In this document: piece by piece, positions 6,127 through 12,832 of the stretch
Layout: each line of letters starts with the position of its first letter
How positions within the stretch are numbered: position 1 is the first letter of the stretch
NCBI GenBank assembly: GCA_016302215.1
Contig: JAEDNZ010000042.1
Coordinates: forward strand, 1-12,832
Length of the DNA: 12,832 nucleotides
Source of the DNA: Muribaculaceae bacterium
Lineage (GTDB): Bacteria; Bacteroidota; Bacteroidia; Bacteroidales; Muribaculaceae
Direction: 5' to 3'
Made by a program: the position numbers and the translations under genes
The notes under the pieces: model-generated
What the model was told of the DNA's origin: nothing
Seen by the model: the letters and a program-made list of their open reading frames with translations, nothing else
The model's database searches: none

Positions 6127-8388
6127 ATGGCCGCTAAAAACAAAAAATCAGCAATCCGCGCGCTCTACGACGCCGTAGAGCAATACACCGCCGCCCCCAC
6201 CGCCAAGACTTACAACTACAAGCAAGTATCCTCAGCCATAGGCATCACCACCCCCTCGCAGCAGCGCGCCGTGGCTATGCACTTAGCCGAGCTCGCATTT
6301 GACGGCCTCATCATCGAAGTGGCACCCGGCAAGTACAAGACGCCGGAACGCAACGTAGTGGCTACCGGCACCTTCGTGCGCCGCGCCAACGGCAAAAACA
6401 GCGTCATCACCGATGAAGACGGCGAGCAAATCTTCGTGGCGGAGCGCAACTCACTGCGAGCCCTCAATGGCGACCGCGTGCAGGTCAGCATCTGCGCCCA
6501 CGTCAAAGGCCGCGAACCTGAGGCCGTAGTCACCGCCATAATCGAGAAAAAAGACCAGACGTTCATAGGCACCCTCAATGTGGAGCGCAACTTTGCCACC
6601 CTCTCCACCGACTCTAAATATCTGGCCAACGACATCATACTCCCCAAGAACAAGCTCAAAGGCGGCCAATCCGGCGACAAAGCCATAGTCAAAATTACAT
6701 CGTGGCCCGACGATGCCAAAAACCCTCGCGGCGAGGTCATCGACATCTTAGGACAAGCCGGCGAGAACAATGCCGAGATCAACGCTATCCTCGCCGAGTT
6801 TGACCTCCCATACAAATACCCCGCCGCCGTAGAGCGCGCCGCTGACCGCATTAACCCCGACATCACCGACGAGGTGATAGCTGCCCGCCGCGATATGCGC
6901 CAAGTCACCACTTTCACCATCGACCCCCGCGATGCCAAGGACTTTGACGACGCGCTCTCGCTCAGACGCCTGCCCGACGGAAACCTCGAGGTAGGCGTGC
7001 ATATTGCCGACGTCACTCACTACGTGCGCCCCGACACCATCATCGACCGCGAAGCGCAGCAGCGCGCCACATCGGTGTATCTGGTGGACCGCGTGGTGCC
7101 CATGCTCCCAGAGCGCCTCTGCAATGAGATATGCTCATTGCGCCCCGACGAAGACAAGCTCACCTTCTCGGTGATTTTCACCATGGACGACAACGCACGC
7201 ATCATCGACTCGCAGATATGCCGCACCGTCACCCGCAGCAACCGCCGCTTCACCTATGAGGAGGCTCAAGAGGTGATAGAGACCGGTCATGGCGACTACG
7301 CCGACGAGATATTGACACTCGATCGCCTCGCCAAGATTTTGCGCGACCGGCGCTTTGAAAACGGCTCGGTGGATTTTGACCGCTGCGAGGTGCGCTTCGA
7401 GATTGACGAGCACGGCCACCCCATCAGCGTATATTTCAAAGAGTCAAAAGACGCCAACAAGCTCATCGAGGAATTTATGCTCCTTGCTAACCGCACCGTG
7501 GCCACCGCCATCGGCAAGCCCGCATCACGCAAGAAGCCCAAAGCATTTGTCTATCGCGTCCACGATGTGCCCGATGTGTCAAAGCTCTCTGACCTCGCCG
7601 CCCTGTCGCGCACCTTCGGCTACAAAGTCAAGACCAACGGCTCGGCACGCGAAGTCAACCGCTCGCTCAATAAGATGCTCGCCGACGTCAAAGGCCACGG
7701 CGAGGAAAACCTCCTCTCCACCCTGGCCATACGCTCTATGGCCAAAGCCATCTACACCACCCACAACATCGGCCACTATGGCCTGGGATTTGACTTCTAC
7801 ACCCACTTCACATCGCCCATACGCCGCTTCCCCGACATGATGGTGCACCGCCTGCTTGACAGATACCTCAACGGCGGCCGCAGCGTCAACGCCGAAAAGC
7901 TCGAAGACCTCTGCAACCACTCCTCAGCCATGGAGCAGCTCGCGGCCAACGCCGAGAGAGCATCTATCAAATACAAGCAAGTGGAATACATGGCCGACCA
8001 CCTGGGCGAGGTATATAGCGGAGTCATCTCCGGCGTCACCGAGTGGGGCTTATATGTAGAGCTTGACGACAACAAATGCGAAGGCCTGGTGCCCATGCGC
8101 GACCTCGCCGATGACTACTATGACTTCGACGACAAAAACTACTGCCTCATCGGGCGCCGGCACGGCCACAGATACCGCCTCGGCGACAACATCAACGTGC
8201 AAGTGGCGCGCTGCAACCTTGAGCGCAAGCAGCTTGACTTCGCTATCGTTGACGACAACAACAAGCCGCACGGTCTCGACGACCTCGGCGTGAAAGTCCC
8301 CGTGGCCCAGCTCCTCAAAAGCAAAAAGAGCCGCAAGCCCGCCAAAACCAAGACACGCAAACAATCATCATCCAAGCGACGCAAATGA
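6127..8388 (+). CDS. rnr: Ribonuclease R (3'-5' exoribonuclease, RNase II/R family)
   Basis: A 753-residue enzyme that degrades RNA, including structured RNA, processively from the 3' end; roles in rRNA quality control and mRNA turnover are known for the family. Order of domains: an N-terminal winged-helix-like region (about 5-75), cold-shock/OB domains (about 77-240), the RNB catalytic domain (about 250-590), and S1 from Gly627 (GEVYSGVISGVTEWGLYVEL) to about 710. A Lys/Arg/Ser-rich tail (about 724-753) follows. The active site DPRDAKDFDDAL holds Asp266, Asp272, Asp274 and Asp275. THFTSPIRRFPD (559-570) is the conserved RNB segment with the catalytic Arg. The basic tail, single S1 and length fit RNase R better than RNase II. 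Its stop overlaps the folB start (ATGA), implying coupled translation. Confidence 0.95.
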   Translation: MAAKNKKSAIRALYDAVEQYTAAPTAKTYNYKQVSSAIGITTPSQQRAVAMHLAELAFDGLIIEVAPGKYKTPERNVVATGTFVRRANGKNSVITDEDGEQIFVAERNSLRALNGDRVQVSICAHVKGREPEAVVTAIIEKKDQTFIGTLNVERNFATLSTDSKYLANDIILPKNKLKGGQSGDKAIVKITSWPDDAKNPRGEVIDILGQAGENNAEINAILAEFDLPYKYPAAVERAADRINPDITDEVIAARRDMRQVTTFTIDPRDAKDFDDALSLRRLPDGNLEVGVHIADVTHYVRPDTIIDREAQQRATSVYLVDRVVPMLPERLCNEICSLRPDEDKLTFSVIFTMDDNARIIDSQICRTVTRSNRRFTYEEAQEVIETGHGDYADEILTLDRLAKILRDRRFENGSVDFDRCEVRFEIDEHGHPISVYFKESKDANKLIEEFMLLANRTVATAIGKPASRKKPKAFVYRVHDVPDVSKLSDLAALSRTFGYKVKTNGSAREVNRSLNKMLADVKGHGEENLLSTLAIRSMAKAIYTTHNIGHYGLGFDFYTHFTSPIRRFPDMMVHRLLDRYLNGGRSVNAEKLEDLCNHSSAMEQLAANAERASIKYKQVEYMADHLGEVYSGVISGVTEWGLYVELDDNKCEGLVPMRDLADDYYDFDDKNYCLIGRRHGHRYRLGDNINVQVARCNLERKQLDFAIVDDNNKPHGLDDLGVKVPVAQLLKSKKSRKPAKTKTRKQSSSKRRK

Positions 8389-8747
8389 AAAAACTGACCG
8401 GACACATTGACATCAACAATCTGCACGTTTACGCCCACCACGGCGTCATGGCGCAAGAGCGCGTCGTAGGCAATGACTTTAGCGTCTCAGCTTCACTATA
8501 CTTCAACTGCGACGCCCCAATGCAGTATGACCACATCGCCGGCTCAATCAACTATGCCGATGTCATCGACATCATCTGCCGCGAGATGGACAAGCCGGCA
8601 AATCTGCTGGAGCGCGTCGCCGCCCGCCTACATAAAGCCCTCACCGCCCAATTTCCGCAAATCACCTCCGGCTCTATCACCGTGGCAAAGATAGCGCCGC
8701 CCATCCCCGTGCAACTTGACAGCGTATCATTCACCATTGAGTGGTAA
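8385..8747 (+). CDS. folB: Dihydroneopterin aldolase
   Basis: A 120-residue cytoplasmic enzyme of tetrahydrofolate synthesis. It converts 7,8-dihydroneopterin to 6-hydroxymethyl-7,8-dihydropterin and glycolaldehyde. The length is normal for FolB. Motifs are HHGVMAQER (18-26) with Glu25, INYADV (55-60), NLLERVAARL (73-82) with Glu76 binding the pterin, and TVAKIAPPIP (99-108) with Lys102 matching the catalytic Lys of the family (Lys100 in S. aureus). The ATG at 8385 lies inside the last codons of rnr (ATGA), so ribosomes finishing rnr can start here. No other folate gene is in the window. Confidence 0.93.
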   Translation: MKKLTGHIDINNLHVYAHHGVMAQERVVGNDFSVSASLYFNCDAPMQYDHIAGSINYADVIDIICREMDKPANLLERVAARLHKALTAQFPQITSGSITVAKIAPPIPVQLDSVSFTIEW

Positions 8748-8754
8748 CATCGCA

Positions 8755-8803
8755 TTTTTTAGCTTTATTAAGATGCTAAATAGCTTAAAAATTAGTACCT
8801 TTG
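8755..8803 (+). promoter_or_regulatory. eno promoter with an overlapping inverted repeat
   Basis: TACCTTTG at 8796-8803 matches the Bacteroidetes -7 consensus. The -33 position (about 8772-8775) reads GATG, a weak match. Overlapping this are inverted repeats: TTTAGC (8758-8763) with GCTAAA (8775-8780), and TTTTTTAGCT (8755-8764) with AGCTTAAAAA (8782-8791, one mismatch). These could end folB transcription or form an operator. The leader to the eno ATG is about 65 bases, rich in C and A. Confidence 0.62.
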
Positions 8804-8872
8804 CAGCCGTAAAACACCCCCCTCTCGATAATCCATTAACACAACTCTTCATAACGTTTTTATCAAACAATC

Positions 8873-10162
8873 ATGAAAATTGAAAAAATCATCGGTCGTG
8901 AAGTCCTGGACTCTCGCGGCAACCCCACTGTAGAAGTTGATGTAATCCTCGAATCAGGCGCTCGCGGCCGCGCTTCAGTGCCCTCCGGCGCTTCTACCGG
9001 CGTCAACGAAGCTCTTGAGCTGCGCGACGGCGACAAAAACCGCTACATGGGCAAAGGCGTGCTCAAAGCTGTGGCCAATGTCAATGGCCCCATCGCTCAA
9101 GCTCTCGTGGGCATGAGCGCTCTTGACCAAATCGCCATCGACGAGAAGATGCTCGCCCTCGACGGCACCGACACCAAGAGCAACCTCGGCGCTAACGCCA
9201 TCCTCGGCGTATCGCTCGCTGTGGCTAAGGCTGCTGCTGACTATCTCGACCTCCCCCTCTACAAATACATCGGTGGCTGCAACACCTACGCTCTGCCCGT
9301 GCCTATGATGAACATCATCAACGGCGGCGCGCACTCTGACGCTCCCATCTGCTTCCAGGAATTCATGATCCGCCCCATCGGCGCTCCCTCATTCCACGAA
9401 GGCATCCGCATGGGCACCGAGGTATTCCACAACCTCAAGAAAGTCCTCAAAGAGCGCAACCTCAGCACCGCTGTCGGCGACGAAGGCGGCTTCGCTCCCA
9501 CCCTCGAAGGCACCGAAGATGCCCTCAACGTAATCATCAAGGCTATCGAGCTCGCCGGATACGTTCCCGGCAAGGATGTCACCATCGGCCTCGACTGCGC
9601 TTCTTCTGAATTCTTCCACGATGGCGTTTACGACTACACCTGGAAGCAGGGCGCCAACGCTCCCAAGCTCACCAGCGCCGAGCAGGCTGAGTTCCTCAAG
9701 ACCCTCGTTGAGAAATACCCCATCGACTCTATCGAAGATGGTATGGCCGAGAACGACTGGGAAGGCTGGAAGATACTCACCGACCTCATCGGCGACCGCT
9801 GCCAGCTCGTGGGCGACGACCTCTTCGTCACCAACGTGAAATACCTCGAGCGCGGTATCAACGAAGGTTGCGCTAACTCTATCCTCGTGAAGGTCAACCA
9901 AATCGGCTCTCTCACCGAGACCCTCCGCGCCGTAGAGCTCGCTCAGCGCAATGGCTACACCGCCGTCATCTCTCACCGCTCAGGCGAGACCGAAGACGCT
10001 ACCATCGCTGACATCGCCGTTGCTACCAACGCCGGACAAATCAAGACCGGCTCGGCAAGCCGCTCTGACCGTATGGCCAAGTACAACCAGCTCCTCCGCA
10101 TCGAAGAAGAGCTCGGCGCTGCCGCTCGCTATGGCTATGGCAAAAAGACCAAACGCAACTAA
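8873..10162 (+). CDS. eno: Enolase (phosphopyruvate hydratase)
   Basis: A 429-residue glycolytic enzyme that interconverts 2-phosphoglycerate and phosphoenolpyruvate, normally a Mg-dependent cytoplasmic dimer or octamer. All key residues are visible: the mobile loop SGASTG (about 38-43), VGDEGGFAP with catalytic Glu204, Mg ligands Asp241 (GLDCASSEF), Glu288 (IEDGMAENDWEGW) and Asp315 (VGDDLFVTN), LVKVNQIG with catalytic Lys340, SHRSGETED, and QIKTGS with Lys391. Length and order are standard. It is a single-gene unit with its own promoter and a strong terminator. Alanine is coded mainly by GCT and many Ser by TCT, while the neighbours use mostly GCC; this points to codon selection for very high expression rather than transfer, since the protein is fully typical. 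Confidence 0.98.
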   Translation: MKIEKIIGREVLDSRGNPTVEVDVILESGARGRASVPSGASTGVNEALELRDGDKNRYMGKGVLKAVANVNGPIAQALVGMSALDQIAIDEKMLALDGTDTKSNLGANAILGVSLAVAKAAADYLDLPLYKYIGGCNTYALPVPMMNIINGGAHSDAPICFQEFMIRPIGAPSFHEGIRMGTEVFHNLKKVLKERNLSTAVGDEGGFAPTLEGTEDALNVIIKAIELAGYVPGKDVTIGLDCASSEFFHDGVYDYTWKQGANAPKLTSAEQAEFLKTLVEKYPIDSIEDGMAENDWEGWKILTDLIGDRCQLVGDDLFVTNVKYLERGINEGCANSILVKVNQIGSLTETLRAVELAQRNGYTAVISHRSGETEDATIADIAVATNAGQIKTGSASRSDRMAKYNQLLRIEEELGAAARYGYGKKTKRN

Positions 10163-10197
10163 TCAGCACTTCTAACTACTGATTTATAACCGCTCAC

Positions 10198-10241
10198 AAG
10201 CAGGCCGGAATGTCACATCACTCCGGCCTGCTTAGTTTTTT
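10198..10241 (+). terminator. Intrinsic terminator of eno
   Basis: AAGCAGGCCGGA (10198-10209) pairs perfectly over 12 bases with TCCGGCCTGCTT (10222-10233) around a 12-base loop. T6 follows at 10236-10241. It lies 36 bases after the eno stop. Confidence 0.93.
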
Positions 10242-10352
10242 CCTTATCCGGCTGCAAAAACGGTCTCACCCGGCATTTGCTAAAAAGTAGTAAAAAATTA
10301 CCATTTACGGTCATTTTGGCTCAGTGAGAACGCCTCTTTGAGATTTTATTGC

Positions 10353-10360
10353 TAAATTTG
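10353..10360 (+). promoter_or_regulatory. Probable -7 element for the coiled-coil / mgtC / antiporter cluster
   Basis: TAAATTTG at 10353-10360 matches TAnnTTTG. No good -33 TTTG sits 19-21 bases upstream; TTTG at 10337-10340 is too close. It follows the eno terminator and precedes the ATG at 10399 by about 38 bases, which supports a promoter here. Confidence 0.55.
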
Positions 10361-10398
10361 TAGCGTGATTTATTATATACTATCTACAACATACAATT

Positions 10399-11367
10399 AT
10401 GAGCACTGATAATACGCCCCAATACGACACTCCTGACACCCCGCAAACGCCCAAACGCAAACGCTCTGCGATGGGCATCATCATTGCCATAGGCGTGGTC
10501 GTCGTCGCAGCTATCGCCTACCTCCTGATTGACAACATACGCAGCCGCAAAGCCATCGAAGAGGCTATCGCCGAAAAAGAGCAGCTGCAACTCGACTATG
10601 AGCAGCAACAGCTTGAGGCTGACTACAAAGCTCTCAACGACGAATTTGCGCAATTTGAGACCTCGCGCCAAGCCATCATGAACGATTCTGTCAAGCGTGA
10701 GCTCACCGAGAAGTACGAGGCCGCGCGCCTCCAGGTGGAGAAGCTGCAGCAGGAGCTGAAAAACCAAAAGACCAAGTCTGCCGCCGAGATAGCCAAGCTC
10801 AAAGACGAAATCTCCACTTTGCGCGCCTTGCTGCGCCACTATGTGGAGGAGATTGACCGCCTCAACAAGGAAAACGAGGCGCTGCGCTCTGAAAACCAAG
10901 AAATCAAAGAGCAAAACTCACAGCTCAACAGCCAGGTAGCCGAGACCTCACGCCGCAACGAAGTGCTCTCTGAGCGCATGACCCTCGCCGAGAAGCTCAA
11001 CGTCACCGGCGTGGCCCTCACACCCCTCAACAAAAAAGGCAAGCAAGAGAAAAACGTAAAGAAAGCCGTGCAGCTCAAGGTCACCTTCACCATCCCGCAA
11101 AACAACTCCACGCCCGTGGGTGAGAAGACCATCTACCTGCGCATCGTGTCGCCCTCCGGTCAGCTCTTAGGCAATGGTGGCACATTTACCTTTGAAGGCG
11201 GCAACGTTGGCTACTCTGCCAAAAAGACCATCGAGTATGCCGGCGAGGAAATCGGCGGCGTCACCATATATTGGGACGTCAACACCGCGCTGACCGCCGG
11301 CGCCTACACTGTGGAGCTCTTTGCCGACAACTACCGTCTCACCTCTCGCTCGTTTGAGCTTAAATAA
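10399..11367 (+). CDS. Unrecognised membrane-anchored coiled-coil protein
   Basis: A 322-residue protein that I cannot assign to a function. Residues 1-24 are polar and end in a KRKRS cluster. Residues 25-45 (GIIIAIGVVVVAAIAYLLI and flanks) are one membrane helix. With basic residues before it, the rest should lie outside the cytoplasmic membrane, in the periplasm. Residues 48-200 are rich in Glu, Lys, Gln, Leu and Ala with repeated heptad-like spacing, a long coiled coil of roughly 150 residues with possible breaks near 90-97 and 125. Residues 201-322 switch to beta-type sequence rich in Gly, Thr and Val, containing VKKAVQLKVTFTI, GEKTIYLRIVSPSG and a final GAYTVELFADNYRLTSRSFE, which suggests an immunoglobulin-like sandwich. 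No Cys is present. It is first in a likely operon, with mgtC starting 29 bases later. A structural tether or envelope-stress component is possible, but this is a guess. Confidence 0.85.
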   Translation: MSTDNTPQYDTPDTPQTPKRKRSAMGIIIAIGVVVVAAIAYLLIDNIRSRKAIEEAIAEKEQLQLDYEQQQLEADYKALNDEFAQFETSRQAIMNDSVKRELTEKYEAARLQVEKLQQELKNQKTKSAAEIAKLKDEISTLRALLRHYVEEIDRLNKENEALRSENQEIKEQNSQLNSQVAETSRRNEVLSERMTLAEKLNVTGVALTPLNKKGKQEKNVKKAVQLKVTFTIPQNNSTPVGEKTIYLRIVSPSGQLLGNGGTFTFEGGNVGYSAKKTIEYAGEEIGGVTIYWDVNTALTAGAYTVELFADNYRLTSRSFELK

Positions 11368-11396
11368 AGCCACACCACATCCTTACCCTCGCCGCG

Positions 11397-12134
11397 ATGC
11401 TCGCATATGTATCTGATGCATACACCTCTATCTATGAGGCTATCAACTCCGTGGATATCACCACCGCCGGAGCCATATACCGTATGGTGTTGAGTATGCT
11501 CTTAGGCAGCATCGTAGGCTACGAGCGCAAGCGCAAAGGGCAGTCAGCCGGGGTGCGCACCTTCGCCCTCATTGCTATGGGCGCCACCCTCGCCATGATA
11601 CTGTCAATTTACATCCCCCAAGAATACCTTGGGCTGAAAAACGGCGACCCCGGGCGCATCGCCGCACAAGTGCTCAGCGGCATCGGTTTTCTCGGCGCCG
11701 GAGCCATCATACAGATGAAAGGCTCGGTCAAAGGCCTGACTACGGCTGCCGGTATATGGATGGTGGCCACTCTCGGCCTCGCCGTTGGCGCCGGTCTATA
11801 CTGGATATCTGTGGCCGCAACGGCGCTGATAATGTTTGTATTGGTGCAGATAGAGCGCCTCGAGCACAAGACCGGCTTTGGCGCCGAGTCGCGTATCGTG
11901 CGCATCCGTCTGAGCATCATACTCCACGACATCGAGGCATATCGCAACGTCCTCGCGCAAGAGCACACTCGCCTCGACAACTACTACATCGAATACGACT
12001 ATGCCGGCGGCGAGACCCGCCTCAATCTGGTGATACGCGCGCGGGAGAACATTGACTACCTGCGCCTCTTTGAGCGCTTTGAGCAGCTCTACCCCACCAT
12101 ATCCGCCACCCTCACCAATCAGCTCAGTTTCTGA
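11397..12134 (+). CDS. MgtC/SapB family membrane protein
   Basis: A 245-residue inner-membrane protein. Four to five hydrophobic segments lie at about 25-41, 54-72, 93-107, 117-134 and 136-152. Family motifs are GYERKRKGQSAGVRT (41-55), RIAAQVLSGIGFLGAGAII (87-105) and GLTTAAGIWMVATLGLAVGAG (113-133). A soluble C-terminal domain (about 165-245) with alternating beta/alpha character follows, like the ACT-like domain of some MgtC proteins. MgtC of Salmonella is linked to growth at low Mg and inhibition of F-type ATP synthase; for distant homologues such as this the job is not established, so no gene symbol is given. The ATG at 11397 is the first after the preceding gene (29-base gap); a later start would still keep the motifs. 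No terminator separates it from its neighbours. Confidence 0.9.
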   Translation: MLAYVSDAYTSIYEAINSVDITTAGAIYRMVLSMLLGSIVGYERKRKGQSAGVRTFALIAMGATLAMILSIYIPQEYLGLKNGDPGRIAAQVLSGIGFLGAGAIIQMKGSVKGLTTAAGIWMVATLGLAVGAGLYWISVAATALIMFVLVQIERLEHKTGFGAESRIVRIRLSIILHDIEAYRNVLAQEHTRLDNYYIEYDYAGGETRLNLVIRARENIDYLRLFERFEQLYPTISATLTNQLSF

Positions 12135-12170
12135 CACCTCACATCACCGACCACCACACCAATCAGCGCT

Positions 12171-12832
12171 ATGAGCATCGAAAGCTTAATCACCGACCTG
12201 GCATTCATTCTCCTGATGGGAGCCATTGTCACCGTGCTCTTCAAGTGGCTCAAGCAGCCTGTGGTGCTCGGATACATCGTGGCCGGCTTCCTCGCAAGCC
12301 CCAATTTCACTTACATACCATCAGTCACCACCGCCGAGAACATTGACTTCTGGGCTGAGATAGGCATCGTGGTGCTCCTCTTCTCGCTCGGTCTGGAGTT
12401 CAGCTTCAAGAAGCTGGTGCGCTCGGGAGGCTCGGCCGTGGTAACCGCCCTGATTATCGTCACCGGCATGATGGGCGTGGGCTTTGTGGTGGGGCGGCTC
12501 ATGCACTTCAACACCATCAACAGCCTCTTTCTCGGGGGCATGCTCTCGATGTCATCAACCACCATCATACTCAAAGCCTTCACCGATATGGGTCTGCGGC
12601 AGCAAAAATTTGCCTCACAGGTGCTGGCCGTGCTCATCGTGGAAGATTTGTTTGCCGTGGTGATGATGGTGCTGCTCTCATCAATAGCCCTCAACAACAG
12701 CGTGGAGGGCTCGCAGATGTTGCAATCCGTAGCCAAGCTCTTATTCTTCCTGATAATATGGACCTTTGTGGGCGTTTACGTCATACCCTCGGGCCTCAAT
12801 CGCATACGCCGACACCTCAATGCCGAGACGCT
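12171..12832 (+). CDS. CPA2/Kef-type cation:proton antiporter, N-terminal part
   Basis: The first 220 residues are visible before the window ends. It begins MSIESLITDLAFILLMGAIV and shows repeated hydrophobic helices. CPA2 signatures are QPVVLGYIVAGFL (29-41), the unwound-helix region EIGIVVLLFSLGLEFSF, MLSMSSTTIILKAF and VLIVEDLFAVVMM, whose ED resembles the ion-binding acidic pair region of Kef/NhaA-like exchangers. Members swap K or Na for protons across the inner membrane; many carry a C-terminal TrkA (RCK) nucleotide-binding domain, but that part lies outside the window. It starts 36 bases after the MgtC-family gene with no terminator or promoter between, so the two are probably one transcript. 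The ion used cannot be told. Confidence 0.88.
   Translation, partial: MSIESLITDLAFILLMGAIVTVLFKWLKQPVVLGYIVAGFLASPNFTYIPSVTTAENIDFWAEIGIVVLLFSLGLEFSFKKLVRSGGSAVVTALIIVTGMMGVGFVVGRLMHFNTINSLFLGGMLSMSSTTIILKAFTDMGLRQQKFASQVLAVLIVEDLFAVVMMVLLSSIALNNSVEGSQMLQSVAKLLFFLIIWTFVGVYVIPSGLNRIRRHLNAET

Noticed and set aside
9389..9976. Long open frame antisense to eno (195 codons)
   Set aside because: A shadow of strongly biased eno codons; low-complexity translation with no promoter or motif.
10280..10300. A-rich stretch with short GTAA/TTAC arms before the coiled-coil gene
   Set aside because: The arms are only four bases in an AT-rich spacer and are expected by chance.
10384..10914. Long antisense frame rich in Leu/Phe over the coiled-coil gene, which looks membrane-like
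   Set aside because: It is the complement of Glu/Lys/Gln codons of the coiled coil; the sense strand has a better start, promoter context and domain order.
1..12832. Search for tRNA, rRNA, CRISPR, insertion sequence or prophage signs
   Set aside because: No repeat-spacer pattern, transposase motif, target duplication or tRNA-like fold was seen.

Overview
The window reads as a core-chromosome segment of a member of the Bacteroidales. Several genes are preceded by the Bacteroidetes-type promoter (TTTG or CTTG, about 20 bases, then TAnnTTTG). No start codon has a convincing Shine-Dalgarno sequence; the leaders are rich in A and C instead. A small Bacteroidetes-specific protein (DUF4295) follows rpmB-rpmG. 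The coding DNA is GC-rich with C-ending codons, while the promoter regions are AT-rich. That pattern would fit a family such as Muribaculaceae, but the family is an inference. Nearly everything is housekeeping, and I see no insertion sequence, phage, CRISPR array, tRNA or rRNA.

Layout. (1) Bases 1-227, minus strand: the start of a secreted protein whose first residue after the signal peptide would be a nucleophilic cysteine (C45/choloylglycine-hydrolase-like Ntn hydrolase). (2) Bases 329-1919: a good promoter, a hotdog-fold acyl-CoA thioesterase and an overlapping dprA. (3) Bases 2005-2877: uridine phosphorylase, followed by hairpins that may end transcription. (4) Bases 3013-3929: ribosomal protein operon rpmB-rpmG-DUF4295, with a promoter, a strongly foldable leader RNA and a terminator. 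(5) Bases 3997-6004: gyrB with its own promoter. (6) Bases 6127-8747: rnr and folB, joined by an ATGA stop/start overlap. (7) Bases 8796-10241: eno with its own promoter and a textbook intrinsic terminator. (8) Bases 10353-12832: a probable operon of an unrecognised membrane-anchored coiled-coil protein, an MgtC/SapB-family membrane protein and the start of a CPA2/Kef-type cation:proton antiporter that runs off the window.

The genes serve general growth: ribosome assembly (L28, L33, DUF4295), DNA topology (GyrB), RNA turnover (RNase R), folate synthesis (FolB), glycolysis (enolase), nucleoside salvage (uridine phosphorylase), handling of incoming DNA (DprA) and probably ion homeostasis (MgtC, Kef-like). 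The least explained items are the rpmB leader RNA and the coiled-coil protein heading the MgtC/Kef cluster. I did not find a clear new defence or mobile system.
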